Shown one piece after another: positions 11,745-22,392 of a DNA stretch of 64,000 bases (its first letter is position 1; every line of letters begins with the position of its first letter). The notes beneath the pieces were generated by a model. That model ran no database searches and was not told the origin of the DNA. It worked only from the letters and a program-made list of their open reading frames with translations. The stretch is from contig QPMI01000453.1 of assembly GCA_004431415.1 (NCBI GenBank), positions 62,001 through 126,000 on the forward strand, in the 5' to 3' direction. The DNA comes from Cyanophora paradoxa. Its lineage: Eukaryota; Glaucocystophyceae; Cyanophorales; Cyanophoraceae. The position numbers and the translations under genes are program-made.

Positions 11745-14700
11745 TCAATCGTCGTCGTCGCGGGCCGTGTTCGCGTCTGCGCTCGCGCGCCGCTCCTGCG
11801 GAGGCGGCGGCAGCAGCGTTCAGACAAAAAAAGGGTACAATATGTATGGCACAGCGAACCTGGTGCTGGTTCGCCCACCTCCAGCGCTCGACGTTCTCTT
11901 TGATGTTGGAGAGGAGGATGTCCATTGCGTTGGGCGCGATCTCCGCGACGGCCTCGTAGAGGGGCTGGACTATGTTGCCCAGGAAGAAGATCTAGAGGAG
12001 AGGAGCATAAAAAACTAAGAGGAGAAGAACATTAGAGAAGGGGAGAAGTGAGTACCTGGCGGCCCGAGGAGCCCATGTCGGGGTCATCCGTGGGCGCCAT
12101 GCCGGGGGAGACCTCGAGCCCCAGCTCCTGCTCGAGGTGCCCTTGCTCGAAGAACTCCTGCTGGATCGCTGCCGCCCAGTGCTGGCTGTTCTCGAAGGTG
12201 CGCGCCCCGTTCGCAAGGTCCGCGCACTTCAGGAGCATCGCGGCAAACAGCGTCTGAAGAGAACGAAAGGAAGTGAGACGCGGAACGGAGCAGGACTCCA
12301 AGAAAGAAAGAGAAGGAAAGCCGACCTTGTCGTCCAGGTGCGCGAGGCGCGCGCCCGGCGGTGAGGCCGCGCCGTAGAGCGGCCGCGCGGGCACGAGCGC
12401 CCCCGGCTGGACCGGGGTCAGGAACCGCGCCTTGAACGCGGCCATGTACTCCCCGTGGAGCATCATGTCCGTCGCTGAGGCAGAAGCGTAAGCTTGGACA
12501 AGACAGAAAGATAGATAGATTCTCGTTCAAAACTTCGGATCGGATCACCTAGAATGACGTCGATGACGAACTGCGTGAAGCGCTGCCGCTCCTCGGGGTT
12601 GAGCCCCGAGCAGATGTCGAGGTCGGTGCGCTCGAGGAGCACGAGGAAGCGGCTCGAGTGGTGCCGCTCCAGCGGGCTGCTGTTGCTGTACAGGAGCGCC
12701 ATCGGCGCTTTCGACTTGATGAGGAAGAGGTTCGTCAGCGCCGGGTGCTCCAGGTCTGGCGCGCTCAGATCAGATCAGAAGGCTCAGATCAGATCAGAAG
12801 GCTCAGATCAGACCGTGGGCGAGGGCCGCGATCATCAGAGCGAAAGTATCGATGTCGTCGAAGACGGGGAGCGCGGCGCGGCCGCCGGGGAGGGCCCCCG
12901 GCGCCATGTCGGCCCCCGGCGGGCCCTCGAGCGCCAAGGCCTGCCTCGGGGCCGGCCGCAGGCGCGAGATCATGTAGAACATCGCGTGCTGCGCCGAAAC
13001 AAGGTTGATTAAGTTTACGCTCAAGGGAATCAAGGATAAAAAGACTTCAAACAAAGCTATGCTAGCGAGCGCACCGAGACGTCCATTGCGTGGACCTGGT
13101 TGTGGAAGGGGTTCTTCTCGCGGTACGAGGCGAGCGCCGCCGTAATGAAGCCGTGCAGCTCCTGCGCCCGAACCTGCGCATGCGCCGAAACCAACGAAGT
13201 CAGAGGGGCGAAGACGAAGGGAAAGACTCGTCGGGGCGCGGTCCTGGCTATGGCTACGAGCTAGCCGGCCTTGGTTTTTGTGCCCTAGCCGGACTACTGC
13301 TGGGCTCAGCTGCTGACCTGGAGGCGGGAGACGACTCCGAGGGCGTCCTTTAAGGTTCTTATATGCTCTTATAGGTTCTTTAGGTTCTAAATATCTATTT
13401 TCTTATAGATTCTTTGGATTCTTCTTGTAGGTTCTGACCTGGAGGCGGGAGACGACTCCGAGGGCGTCGAGCATCTGGTGCATGAGGGCGGGGTAGCTGC
13501 CCGTCGGGAGCTGCCAGACCGCCAGGTCCGGCGAGAAGAGCCGCTCGGGGGTCTGCAGAGAGATCATAAGATAAGATTTAGGTAGGTAGAACGAAATGGA
13601 ATGTAACAAGTAAGCACCACGAAGGACTGCATGACGGCCGAGTTGCCGCGGATGTTGTGCCCCGACTGGCGCCGCATGAAAGGCGACATGGCGCTGCTGT
13701 CGGCGTTGGGCTTGACCCCCACGAGGAAGTACGTGTGCAGCTCGCCCTTGCCCTTCACCTGTACCCGCCCGCGGTCCTCGAACTCGAACTTGTACTTCAG
13801 CTGAGCGGGCGGGCGGGCGTCGGGAGGGGGGTACACTCGCACACAGAGAGAGAGAGATCGCGCAGGGGTGGGGGGTACGGTACCATCTCGTAGAGGTCGG
13901 CGGTGACCTGCGTGCGCCCGGGCACGCCGCTGCTCTCCATGCGGCTCGCCACGTTGACCGCGTCGCCCCTGCGCCGAAAACATTCGATCCGGATCGAATC
14001 CGAGAACATTCGATCCGCTTCGCTTCGTTCGCACCAGAGGTCGTAGAGGTACTTGTTCTTGCCGATGACGCCGGCGATGACCGTGCCGACGTGCATGCCG
14101 ATTCGGATGCGGAACGGCTTCCCGTCGAACGTCTTGAAGCGCGCTATGATCTCGTGCATCTCCAATGCCATTTTCTGTGGGGGGGTAGAGATGCGTCGGA
14201 TCGGGCGACGCGGGGGTACAGATGCGAACGGAAAAGGGCACCGCCATGCGCTCGACGTAGGGCTCGCGCCGCGATGAGTTGCGGTCGGGGGGTACGCCGC
14301 CGGCGCACATGAAGGCGTCGCCCAGCGTCTTGATCTTCTCCAGGCCGTATTTCTCCGCCAGGGAGTCGAACTCGGAGAAGATTTCTGAAGTCGCAGTCAG
14401 CGCCGGGAAGCCGAGCGGAGCGTAGAGCAGCGGCGGAGCGGCGGCGCACGGTTGAGGAGCGTGACCAGCTGCGCGGCGTCCATCGAGCCGGCCAGCGGCG
14501 TGAAGTTGACAATGTCGGTGAACCTGTATTGAGAGATAAGGATAATAATTAGCCAAGATCTTCAAAGGTGCTGGTCGTTTAAATCAATCAATCAATCAAC
14601 GAACATGATGGAGACGTTCTCGACGCGGTCGGCGAGAGCGCCGCGGACGGCGCCGCCGTTCCCGCGCCCCGTGGCGTTCACGATGCTGGAGGGCTTCCAC

Positions 14701-14848
14701 GACTGCTCCGCGTCCTGCATCTCCTTGAGGCGCCTGCGTGCGCCTCAAGTTAGGAGCAGGCGACTACTACTGCTGCTACTGCTAGTAGGATGCGGCTAGG
14801 AGGTTGATGATTCAGAAGATGTGGATAATTCAGTTACGAAGATGCGGT

Positions 14849-14879
<31 letters not shown>

Positions 14880-17800
14880 CCGGGCCGCGTCGCGGAGAGT
14901 TTTCAGAAAGAAATTGTAAGATGTAGAGATGATGTAGTAGCGCCTCTCTCCCCCCCCCTCTCTCTAAGAGAAGCGTCGCCTCTAAGTAGTTGTAGAACGC
15001 AACGCACTCTGCGATGCCGACGGGGAGCATGTTGCGGAGGAGGGCCTCTATCTTAGATATGTAGAGAGCGGTAGAAAGGGGGAGATGTATAGGTATCTAG
15101 GATCCTAGGATACTTTCTTTCAAGGATCCTAGAAGAAGACAACAACAAGGGCTCTCTAACTCTAAGGGGCCTCGAAGACATTGGGGCGCACTCGGCGATG
15201 CCGACGGGGAGCATGTTGCGGAGGAGCGCCTCCGTCTTCTGCCGCTCGTGCTCCAGCTCGGCTTCCATCTCCTTGCGGATCGTCACGTCGCGGATCCTGC
15301 GGGAGGGGCGGGGCGGGGCGGGGCGCGACGGGGCGGGGCGGGGCGGGGTGAGTGAGGAGGCTGAGGGTGCCGGAGAATCGGGGCGGGCAGGGGCGGGGCG
15401 GCGCGGCGCGGCGCACATCCCGATGATGAAGAAGATAGATATGGATAGACAGATAGACAGATAGATAGATAGATAGCGTATAGATAGATAGATAGAAGCT
15501 CATTAGAAGCTCTTAGAAGCTCATTAGAAGCTCTTAGAAGCTCCTTAGAAGCTCGGGCGCACATCCCGATGAAGAAGGTGCTGCCGGCGATGTGCATCTC
15601 GCTGAGGCTGATCTCGACGGGGATCTCGGAGCCGTCGCGGTGGATCCCCACGATGTCCGTCAGCGTCCCGATCACACGCTGCGGCGGGAGGAGGCAGGAC
15701 GCCCCGTCCCGTCAGGCAGGGCGGATGAGGATGGATGAGGAGGAGGAGGAGGAGGAGGAGCGCGGCAAGGCGCCCCGTCCCGTCCCGTTAGGCAGGGCGG
15801 ACGAGGACGAGGATGAGGAGGGGCGTAGGAGGAGTAGGACGAGCGGGGATGGATGGCGGGGGTGGACGAGGACCAGGATGGCATGGGGCAATTTCGATGC
15901 GTCAACATGGCAATTGTTATTATAAAGCGAAGCTTGCTGAGCTTGCTAAAGCTCGCGCACCTCGGAGCCCGTGTTGAGGTAGCGCTGGACGTACCCGTCG
16001 TGCTTGGCCGCGATCTCCGGCGGCATCAGCACGTTCACCTGCCCGCTCGCCCGGATCAAATTCGGATCAAATCAGAGGGGCGGCTCGGATCAAATCGGAT
16101 CGAATCGGATCAAATCATATCAGCGTCGCGAAGGGCGGCTCGGATCAATCGGATCAAATTGGCGGCTCGGATCAAATCGGGCGCACGTTGCGGCCGAGGA
16201 GCTCGTCCTGCTCGTAGCCGAAGAGATCCGTGGCGGAGCGGTTCATGGAGATGACGCGGCACCGCGAGTCCACCAGCACGATTGCTGGTAGGGCAGGAAA
16301 GATTAGATTAGATTAGATCCCATCGAATTCGATTAGATCCAAGCACCGTCAGGGGCTGCGTCCATGATCTGCCGCGTGCGGTACTCCTCCACGGCCGCCT
16401 TCTTGCGCGCCTCCTCGACGCGCGCGTACGCCTCGGAGACGCGCACGCTCATGCGGTTGAACGAGGCCGCCAGCTTCCCCACCTCGTCCTTCGACGTGAT
16501 CCGAACCTCCAAGCTGGAACAATAAGAAGAAGAACGTTAGATTCGGTAGGATGGATAGGATAGGATAGATTAGATAAGCGCACTTCTTCTTCATCCGCTC
16601 GAGGGACGAGGCCGCGCCGCGCCCGGCGAAGGGCCCGGCCTCGCCGCCCTCCTCGTCCTCCTCGCCGTCCTCCTCTGCATCCTCCTGGGCGGGCTGCTTC
16701 GAGGAACGGGAGGAGGAACGGTCGCCTTTGAAGAAATTCTCCACGGTCGACTGCAGCGTCGAGAGGGGCCCCGAGATGGCGCGGCCCATCCAGAGCGCCT
16801 GGGGGCGGGCGGGGGCGGGCGGGCGAGCGCGAATCAGAACCGGCGGTCCGCTACACTGCAGCGTGCTTTGGGTTCGCTCACGAGGAGGGCGGAGATGATG
16901 AAGATGGGGATGGTAGAGAGGAGCGAGACGAGGAGCGTGAACTTGAGCAGGTTGTCGGCTTCCGTGTGGGGCAGGCCCCGCACAAGGAAGGCCGCCGGCT
17001 GCCCGTTCGCGTCCGGGATCACCCGCCCGATGACCGTCATGTACGTCCCGTTGACGGCGAAGCGGGCGACGGCCGAGGAGGCCGCCCCCGCGTCCGTCGC
17101 CCTGTCCAGGAGGGTGTACCCCTCCTGGTTGCTGAGCTCGACCCCCGAGATGGCGGCCTTCCCGGGCTCGGGGCTCCACAGCGACGCGGAGAGCGCGTAG
17201 CGCGACGCCGAGGTGTCGCCCTGCTGCGAGGCCCGCTGGTAGACGGCGACGTACCCCGTCTTGAAGACCTCCATGCTGGGGGCGACCGTGTACGGCTTGT
17301 TGTTGACGACGTCCCCCGAGACGAGGATGGCGACGGGGCCCTTGGACTTGTCCGACGGGTTCGCGTACACGGGCGTCGCCACGAACCTGTCGTCGGCGAA
17401 ACAGTTAGCGAGACGCTTTGCTAATAAGCTATTAGCGAAACGAGGAAGCTTCAAACTATTAAACTATCGTAACCTATGTTAGCGACGACGACGAAACTAT
17501 ATATTGGCCGAACGACGACGCTTGACCGCAGTATCTTATCTTCTCAAAGGAAGGGCGAACGGACGGACGGACCGAACGAGCCAGAGCGTGGTCGTGTCGG
17601 CCGCGAAGAGACCCTCGGCGGCGACGAGCTCGGACCGGGGCACGAGCAGCGTGGCGGACATCTGCTTGTTCGCCTTGATGGACTTGGCGACGAGGCCGCC
17701 CAGGTTGAAGCCCTTCTCGCCCGACCGGTCCTTGTTCGCGTTCACGATGATCGCCAGCGTCTCGTCGTTCTTGACGAGCGTGGCGTACTCCTGCGAGCGG

Positions 17801-19058
17801 AGTAAAGCGCGTCAGGCGAAGCCGCTGAGCGTTGAGCGTTGGGCGTTCGGCGCCGCAGATTGGGGCGTTGTGGCTGGCGGGCGGGCGGGCGGGCGGGCGG
17901 GCGGGCGGGCGGGCGGGCGGGCGGGACGGCGGGAGGGCGGGCGGGCGTACGATGTCTCGGCGGAAGCACTCCTGCTGCAAGAGCCGTCGCGCGGCCTTTC
18001 TGGCGTCCACGGCCGCTTGCTGCGTCGATAGGCCGAGGACGCCTGCCTGGACCACGTCTGCATTCTCGGCTGACGTCTGGAGCCCGAGGGCCATCTCCCC
18101 TATCTTTATGTTGTACACGATCTCGTTGGTCAGGATCTCCGAGGCGGCGCGGGTCTCCAGCTCCTTGACCGAGGACGTGTAGAGCACGGCGACGTGCACG
18201 GATACGAGCGTCGAGATCGTCAGCAGCTGCGGTCCGGTGCGCGCGGGCGCGTGAGCGGGGCGGGGCGGGACGGGGCGGGGCGGGAGGGCGGGAGGGGCGG
18301 CGTGCGCCGCGCCGCGCCGCGCTGCGCGGGCCACACCTCGCAGAGAATGAGCGCGATGATCTGCTTCTTCCGCACCTGCGAACGGCACCGCTCGGCAGGG
18401 CGGAACGCGGCGGCGCGGCGCGGGGACACAGCGCGGGGAGCGGGGAGCGGGGCGCGGGGCGCACGTTCAGGTTGTCGTACCAGATGCCGACGCGCTTGAA
18501 AGGGTTCACGGAGCAGCCGAGGAGGTTGTCCGTCGGCTCCTGCTTCTTGAGAGTGTAGAAGGTGCCCTTCGTCGAGCTGTACTTCGCGGCCGACTTGCGC
18601 GGCATTGCGGGCAGGCGCTTCGGGCCGTCCGTGACGGACGCCTCCAGGAACATCGTCGAGAAACGGCGGCCCGCGGGGCCCCGCCCTTCCGTCGATCCGA
18701 TCGCCGAAGGGGAGCGGACCAGCTGGGGCGCTGCCGTCGGCAGCGGCAGCCGCGGCGGACGCTCGCTCGAGCTGGTTCCCGATGTACCGATGCTGTTCGC
18801 GCGGACCAGTTGGCCATGCCTGTCTCCTGGCCGATGGGGGGCGAGGCTACTGACGCCTCCGACAGCAAGCTCCTTCCGCGATCCACCAGACTTCCACGGC
18901 TTCCCGTTCTCCGCGTCAGATTCTGGTAGAGGGGACGTGTTGGACGGCTTCTTCGGCCTGCGCATGCCCGGATGCTTCCGGGTCGTCGGGGATGATGGCG
19001 CGCTGCTGGTGCGTGAGTCCGCCTGCAAAGCCGGCACAACCCGCCGCTCCCCCGGCAT
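11745..19058 (-). CDS. Transmembrane sensor nucleotide cyclase fused to class I cyclic-nucleotide phosphodiesterase
   Basis: ATG at 19058, TGA at 11745-11747. Order: Ser-rich N-terminus; helix ending at a dCache-like extracellular sensor (about 16890-18220, FVATPVYANPSDKSKGPVAI and ARFAVNGTYMTVIGRV); second helix FTLLVSLLSTIPIFIISALLV; HAMP (ISGPLSTLQS ... SKDEVGKLAASFNRMS); PAS (LVDSRCRVISMNRSATDLFG ... IHRDGSEIPVEISLSEMHIA); coiled coil (EMEAELEHERQKTEALLRNM); class III cyclase; phosphodiesterase. Cyclase metal sites are FTDIVNFT and LGDAFM; the transition-state pair in VNVASRM is kept. Lys in IKTLGDAF and Asp in YDLWGDAVN are the ATP-type specificity residues, so cAMP is the predicted product. 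The phosphodiesterase keeps HNQVHAMD, AHD/LEHPALTN (split by an intron at 12822), KCADLANGAR and EFFEQG. Both catalytic halves look active. About 25 exons; divergent from the channel gene to its right. Confidence 0.9.
13314..13468 (-). repeat. Duplicated donor region in the cyclase-phosphodiesterase gene
   Basis: Thirty-four identical bases (13314-13347 and 13435-13468) cover the exon end coding DALGVVSRLQ plus donor. The left copy lies 121 bp inside the intron. Confidence 0.9.
15003..15237 (-). repeat. Duplicated exon end (LLRNMLPVGIAE) in the cyclase gene
   Basis: The exon end at 15187-15237 is repeated at 15003-15048 with two or three changes, 184 bp downstream in the sense direction, with a GTGCG donor at both. 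Confidence 0.85.
15410..15577 (-). repeat. Duplicated exon end in the PAS region
   Basis: The segment ggcgcacatcccgatgaaga at 15556-15577 (exon end coding FFIGM with GTGCGCC donor) recurs at 15410-15434 with a three-base insertion. The interval is filled with tagatagata and gaagctcattagaagctctt repeats. Confidence 0.8.
17878..17945. repeat. (GGGC)n microsatellite in the cyclase gene
   Basis: About 65 bp of near-perfect GGCG/GGGC repeats lie in the intron following the exon coding QQECFRRDI. On the sense strand it is a CCCG/CCGC tract. Confidence 0.85.
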
Positions 19059-19612
19059 GATGGATGCCTGCTTCACCGGATGGATGCTATGCGCTCAAGC
19101 TGCCTCGCGCATGCTGGCCGAACCGCAACCTTGCAACCCTTCCGCGTTCCAGGCGGGCCGGCCCCCCGGTGCTGGTTTGAGCTCAGGTGCAAGATGTCGA
19201 TCAGTCTAGTTTGTTCTCTCGCTCTCTGCCCTCCGCACCGGCAGCTCGCTACCGGTGCTCGCTGCTTCGCGTCTTCGCAGGCGTTACAGCCAACGGATGA
19301 TACGGGGAGCTCTCTGTAGATGCTTCTGAGCCCAGCCCAGCTGCTGCTGAGCAGTCCAGGCGCCTTGACCGCAGCTGCTGAATTGCAGAGTTGTGGCCCC
19401 GTCGCAGGGGTACGCGCACTAGCACGCAATTCAGAAAGGAGCGCAGCTGCGGATGCTGTAGAAGAGCGAGCCGACAGCAACAGCAACAAGCACATGCGTA
19501 TGCTGTAGAAGAGCAAGCCGACGGCAACAGCAACGGGCGAGGGACCCCGTAGGCGCCTTCGCCAGGTTCAATGCGACCGGAGCCCGTTCCTACAACGACG
19601 ACAAGCACGCAG
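19059..19612. promoter_or_regulatory. Divergent 5' region between cyclase-phosphodiesterase and CatSper-like channel
   Basis: About 550 bp between the cyclase ATG (19058) and the first recognisable channel exon. It should hold both promoters and possibly a missing first channel exon. It contains CAGCTGCTG-type and CAACAG repeats; no TATA element is convincing. Confidence 0.45.
19452..19534. repeat. Two-copy direct repeat upstream of the channel
   Basis: A unit of about 40 bp (atgctgtagaagagcgagcc followed by gac-gcaacagcaac) occurs at 19454-19489 and 19500-19534 with a few substitutions, in the divergent 5' region. Confidence 0.8.
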
Positions 19613-21917
19613 TCTGAGCACACGGCATACGGTGTTCCGCGGTGCTGCAATCATTTGCTTCTTTGACACCGATAAGCAAATCGCGTACCGCGCGGGTGCG
19701 CGCGCACGCGCCCGCCCGATCGGGGCGGCTGCCGCCGCCCCTCCGCCCGACCCGGCGCGACCCAACCCCCGCTTGTTCGCCCGCCCGCCCCCAACCCAGG
19801 ATGGCACTTTTCGCTGATCGACAACGTTTTCCTGGGAATCTACTGCTTCGAGACGGGCCTCAAGCTTTTTGTATGGCGCTGGAACTTCTTCAAGGCGCGC
19901 CGCTCAGCTTACAATTGCCATTTCCCAGCATTATAACACACCTTAGCTAAGCTTGGCTTTCGTTATGTTGAACAGGTCGGCTGGAACGTCTTCGACCTCC
20001 TCATCGTCCTGTCTTCCTTCACGGACTGGCTCCGCTTCTTCATCATGGGCATGTCCACGTCCTTCAACCCGAAGATCTTCCGACTTCTCCGCGTCCTCCG
20101 CGCGTTAAGAGCCCTTCGAGCCCTGCGGGCGCTACGCGCCATCTCTTTCCTTCAGAAGCTTCAGGTGCGTGGAAAGCGCACCTGCGGAGTAAGAAAAACG
20201 TGCGTACCCCCCTGAATCGCCTCCCCCCCCGCCCATGCAGGTGATCGTAGCGACTGTGCTGGACTCGATCCCGGCCATGGGCAGCGTCACAATGCTTCTG
20301 TTTCTCGTCCTCTGTGCGCCCGCGCCCGCCCTCGTTCGCTTCGGATCGAATCCGAGCAGGGGCTTACGGGGGGGGGATGCGCCTTTCCCGCAGACGTCTT
20401 CGCGGTCATAGGGCGGACCTCGTACGGCGACCTCATGCCCGAGCGGTGCGCGTACCCCCCGCCAGATACACCCGACACTTACCCGACCGCGTCCTCCCCC
20501 GCTCCACTCCCCTCTCCCGCCCTCCACTCACCTCTACCCAGATTCGGGAGCCTGCCGCTGACGATGATGACTCTGTTCCAGCTCATCACGCTGGACGATT
20601 GGTCCTTGTACTACGAAAAGGTGTGCCGCCGAGATCTATTTTTAGTGCGGAGGGGGGTACCCGAGTCCTTAAACTCGCTGGCTCGCTGACTCCCGCGGGC
20701 CCAGGTGCGCCTCCAGGAGCCCTCCATAATCTTCTTCTTCATCGCATACATTGTCGTCGAGACGTGCGCCCCCCCTCCATCCTTCCCGCCCCTGGGCCCC
20801 TGCCCCCTCCCCCTTCCCCTCTCCCTTCCCTAGGCGACGGCTCGGCTTCAACTCCTTCCGCCCTTTCCTCCCACCCCTTTCGGCCATGCGCTCTCCCTAG
20901 CCCCGGCACCCACTCCCCGCCCTCCCCGCCCGGCGCCCTCCGTGCGCTGACGGTACCCCTCCCCTTCTTCCCCCCCCCCCACTTCGTGCGCAGCTTCGTG
21001 TTCATCAACCTCTTCATCGCCGTGCTGCTGAACAACCTCGAGGAGACGCAGGCGAGCGGGCCCGCGAACGCTCCCCTCGCCCTCTTTCTAGATCGAATCT
21101 TAGACCTGGAGCGTTCTCCAGGAAAAAGAAGAAGCGATTGCTTTCCTGCCCTGCTAACGCTCTCCTTCCTTCCGCGGCAGGCGCGGGCCGCCAAGGCGCG
21201 GCTTCGCGCCAAGATGGCCCGCCGCAACCGCCACCACTTCGAGGGCGACGGCGGCGAGGAGGACTACGGGGGTCCCGAGGACGGGGAGGGCGCCGGGGCG
21301 CTGGGGGCGGACGGGAAGGGCGGGGAGGAGGCGCCGCAGCGGTGCGTGCGGCCCGCGCGTCTGATTCGATCTGATCTGAGCTGACGTCGTCTCGTCCGAG
21401 CAGGACCGTGGCGGACTACTACGGGCAGCATGGGCACACCCTCACGCAGCGGTGCGCTCGGCTCCGAGCCCCCCGCTCACCTGAGCCGAGCCCGCCCGAG
21501 CTCGGCCCACCTGGGTCTGAGTCTGAGCCCCGCGCAGGCAGGAGGCGCTCCTCACGTACTACTTCCAGCTCGTCGCCGCCCTCGAGAACAACGTACCCGC
21601 CTTTGCCCCCGGATCTGATCTGATCCGATCCGATCCGATCCGATCTGATCCGACCCGCCGCGCAGAGCTTCCAGTACGGTTCCCAGCAGCAGCTCATCGA
21701 CCGGCTCGTGGACGTCGTTATCGAGCGGGAGGGGGGGGAGGGCGACGGGGACGGGGACTGGGGCGGGGGCGGAGGCGGGGCCGGGGGCGGCCCCGCCTCG
21801 ACCGTCTTCCTCTCCGTTGCGGCCGCGGCCGCGCCCACGCCGACGAACGGACCGGAGGCAGACCTAGAGACGGAGTCGGACGCAGGCGGCGGCGCCGGCG
21901 CCGGCTCTGGCGCCTAG
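19613..21917 (+). CDS. Single-domain six-helix voltage-gated cation channel, CatSper/Nav-like (5' end unresolved)
   Basis: Exons: about 19613-19689; 19800-19894 (S2: DNVFLGIYCFETGLKLFVW); 19976-20164 (S3 GWNVFDLLIVLSSF and S4); 20241-20310 and 20395-20446 (S5); 20541-20620 (pore); 20705-20762 and 20993-21050 (S6: FVFINLFIAVLLNNLEETQ); then a C-terminal tail to TAG at 21915-21917. S4 is a regular seven-Arg ladder (FRLLRVLRALRALRALRALR). The pore reads TLFQLITLDDWSLYYEK; the TxDxW pattern is that of CatSper-type Ca2+ pores and differs from the TLESW pattern of bacterial Nav. The tail holds basic and acidic stretches and a short YYFQLVAALENN segment like the coiled coil after CatSper S6. The intron at 19895 has a GC donor. 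Only the end of S1 (AAIICFFDTD) is seen, so an upstream exon is missing or undetected. Confidence 0.85.
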
Positions 21918-22392
21918 GCCTGGCAGACCTGGCCTGGCCTGGCCCATCACCGCCCCTGCCGAGTTACGAAATCAGCATCTAGGTATATCGATATGAATTC
22001 AAAGAGCCATGCGAAAGTAAACAAGAGTATTGTGAGGGGGCCGTACACAAGCATAAGATCCGAGAGCAAATCTATGAAATCGCCCTTTAACTACTCAATT
22101 GCGAAAGCAGCTACTACTCAATTGCAGCTACTACCAGAGCCCTAAGGAACTTCGGAATCGACGTCGAATTCGAACTCAAGCTCTCTGAAGTGTCAATTCT
22201 GCACATACATGTACATATCAATGTGTTAATTAATTAAAGTACAACTAAGTATATATAATGCCAGGCGCGTCCATATGTGTCGCAATATTTTATACGACTA
22301 GTCTGCCGCTAGCTGCATATAGAAATGCGTTCGGGACTGCCCTACTATGGACGAATACATATATATGTACGCCAGCTAGTGATCGTTCTGCA
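21918..22392. other. Convergent intergenic stretch
   Basis: 475 bp between two stop codons, AT-richer than flanking genes (tatatataatg, taattaattaaag). It must hold two 3' UTRs. No ORF or RNA gene is supported. Confidence 0.6.

Noticed and set aside
17880-17945. GGGC repeat as a CRISPR or telomere-like array
   Set aside because: Four-base simple repeat without spacers; ordinary microsatellite.
17742-18500. Continuation of the 444-codon frame starting at 19076
   Set aside because: Only the part above about 18480 is coding; below that it runs through introns and out of frame over the dCache exons.
20314-21384. 356-codon open frame on plus
   Set aside because: It crosses known introns of the CatSper-like gene in the wrong frame and is proline/serine-rich; a GC-rich shadow.
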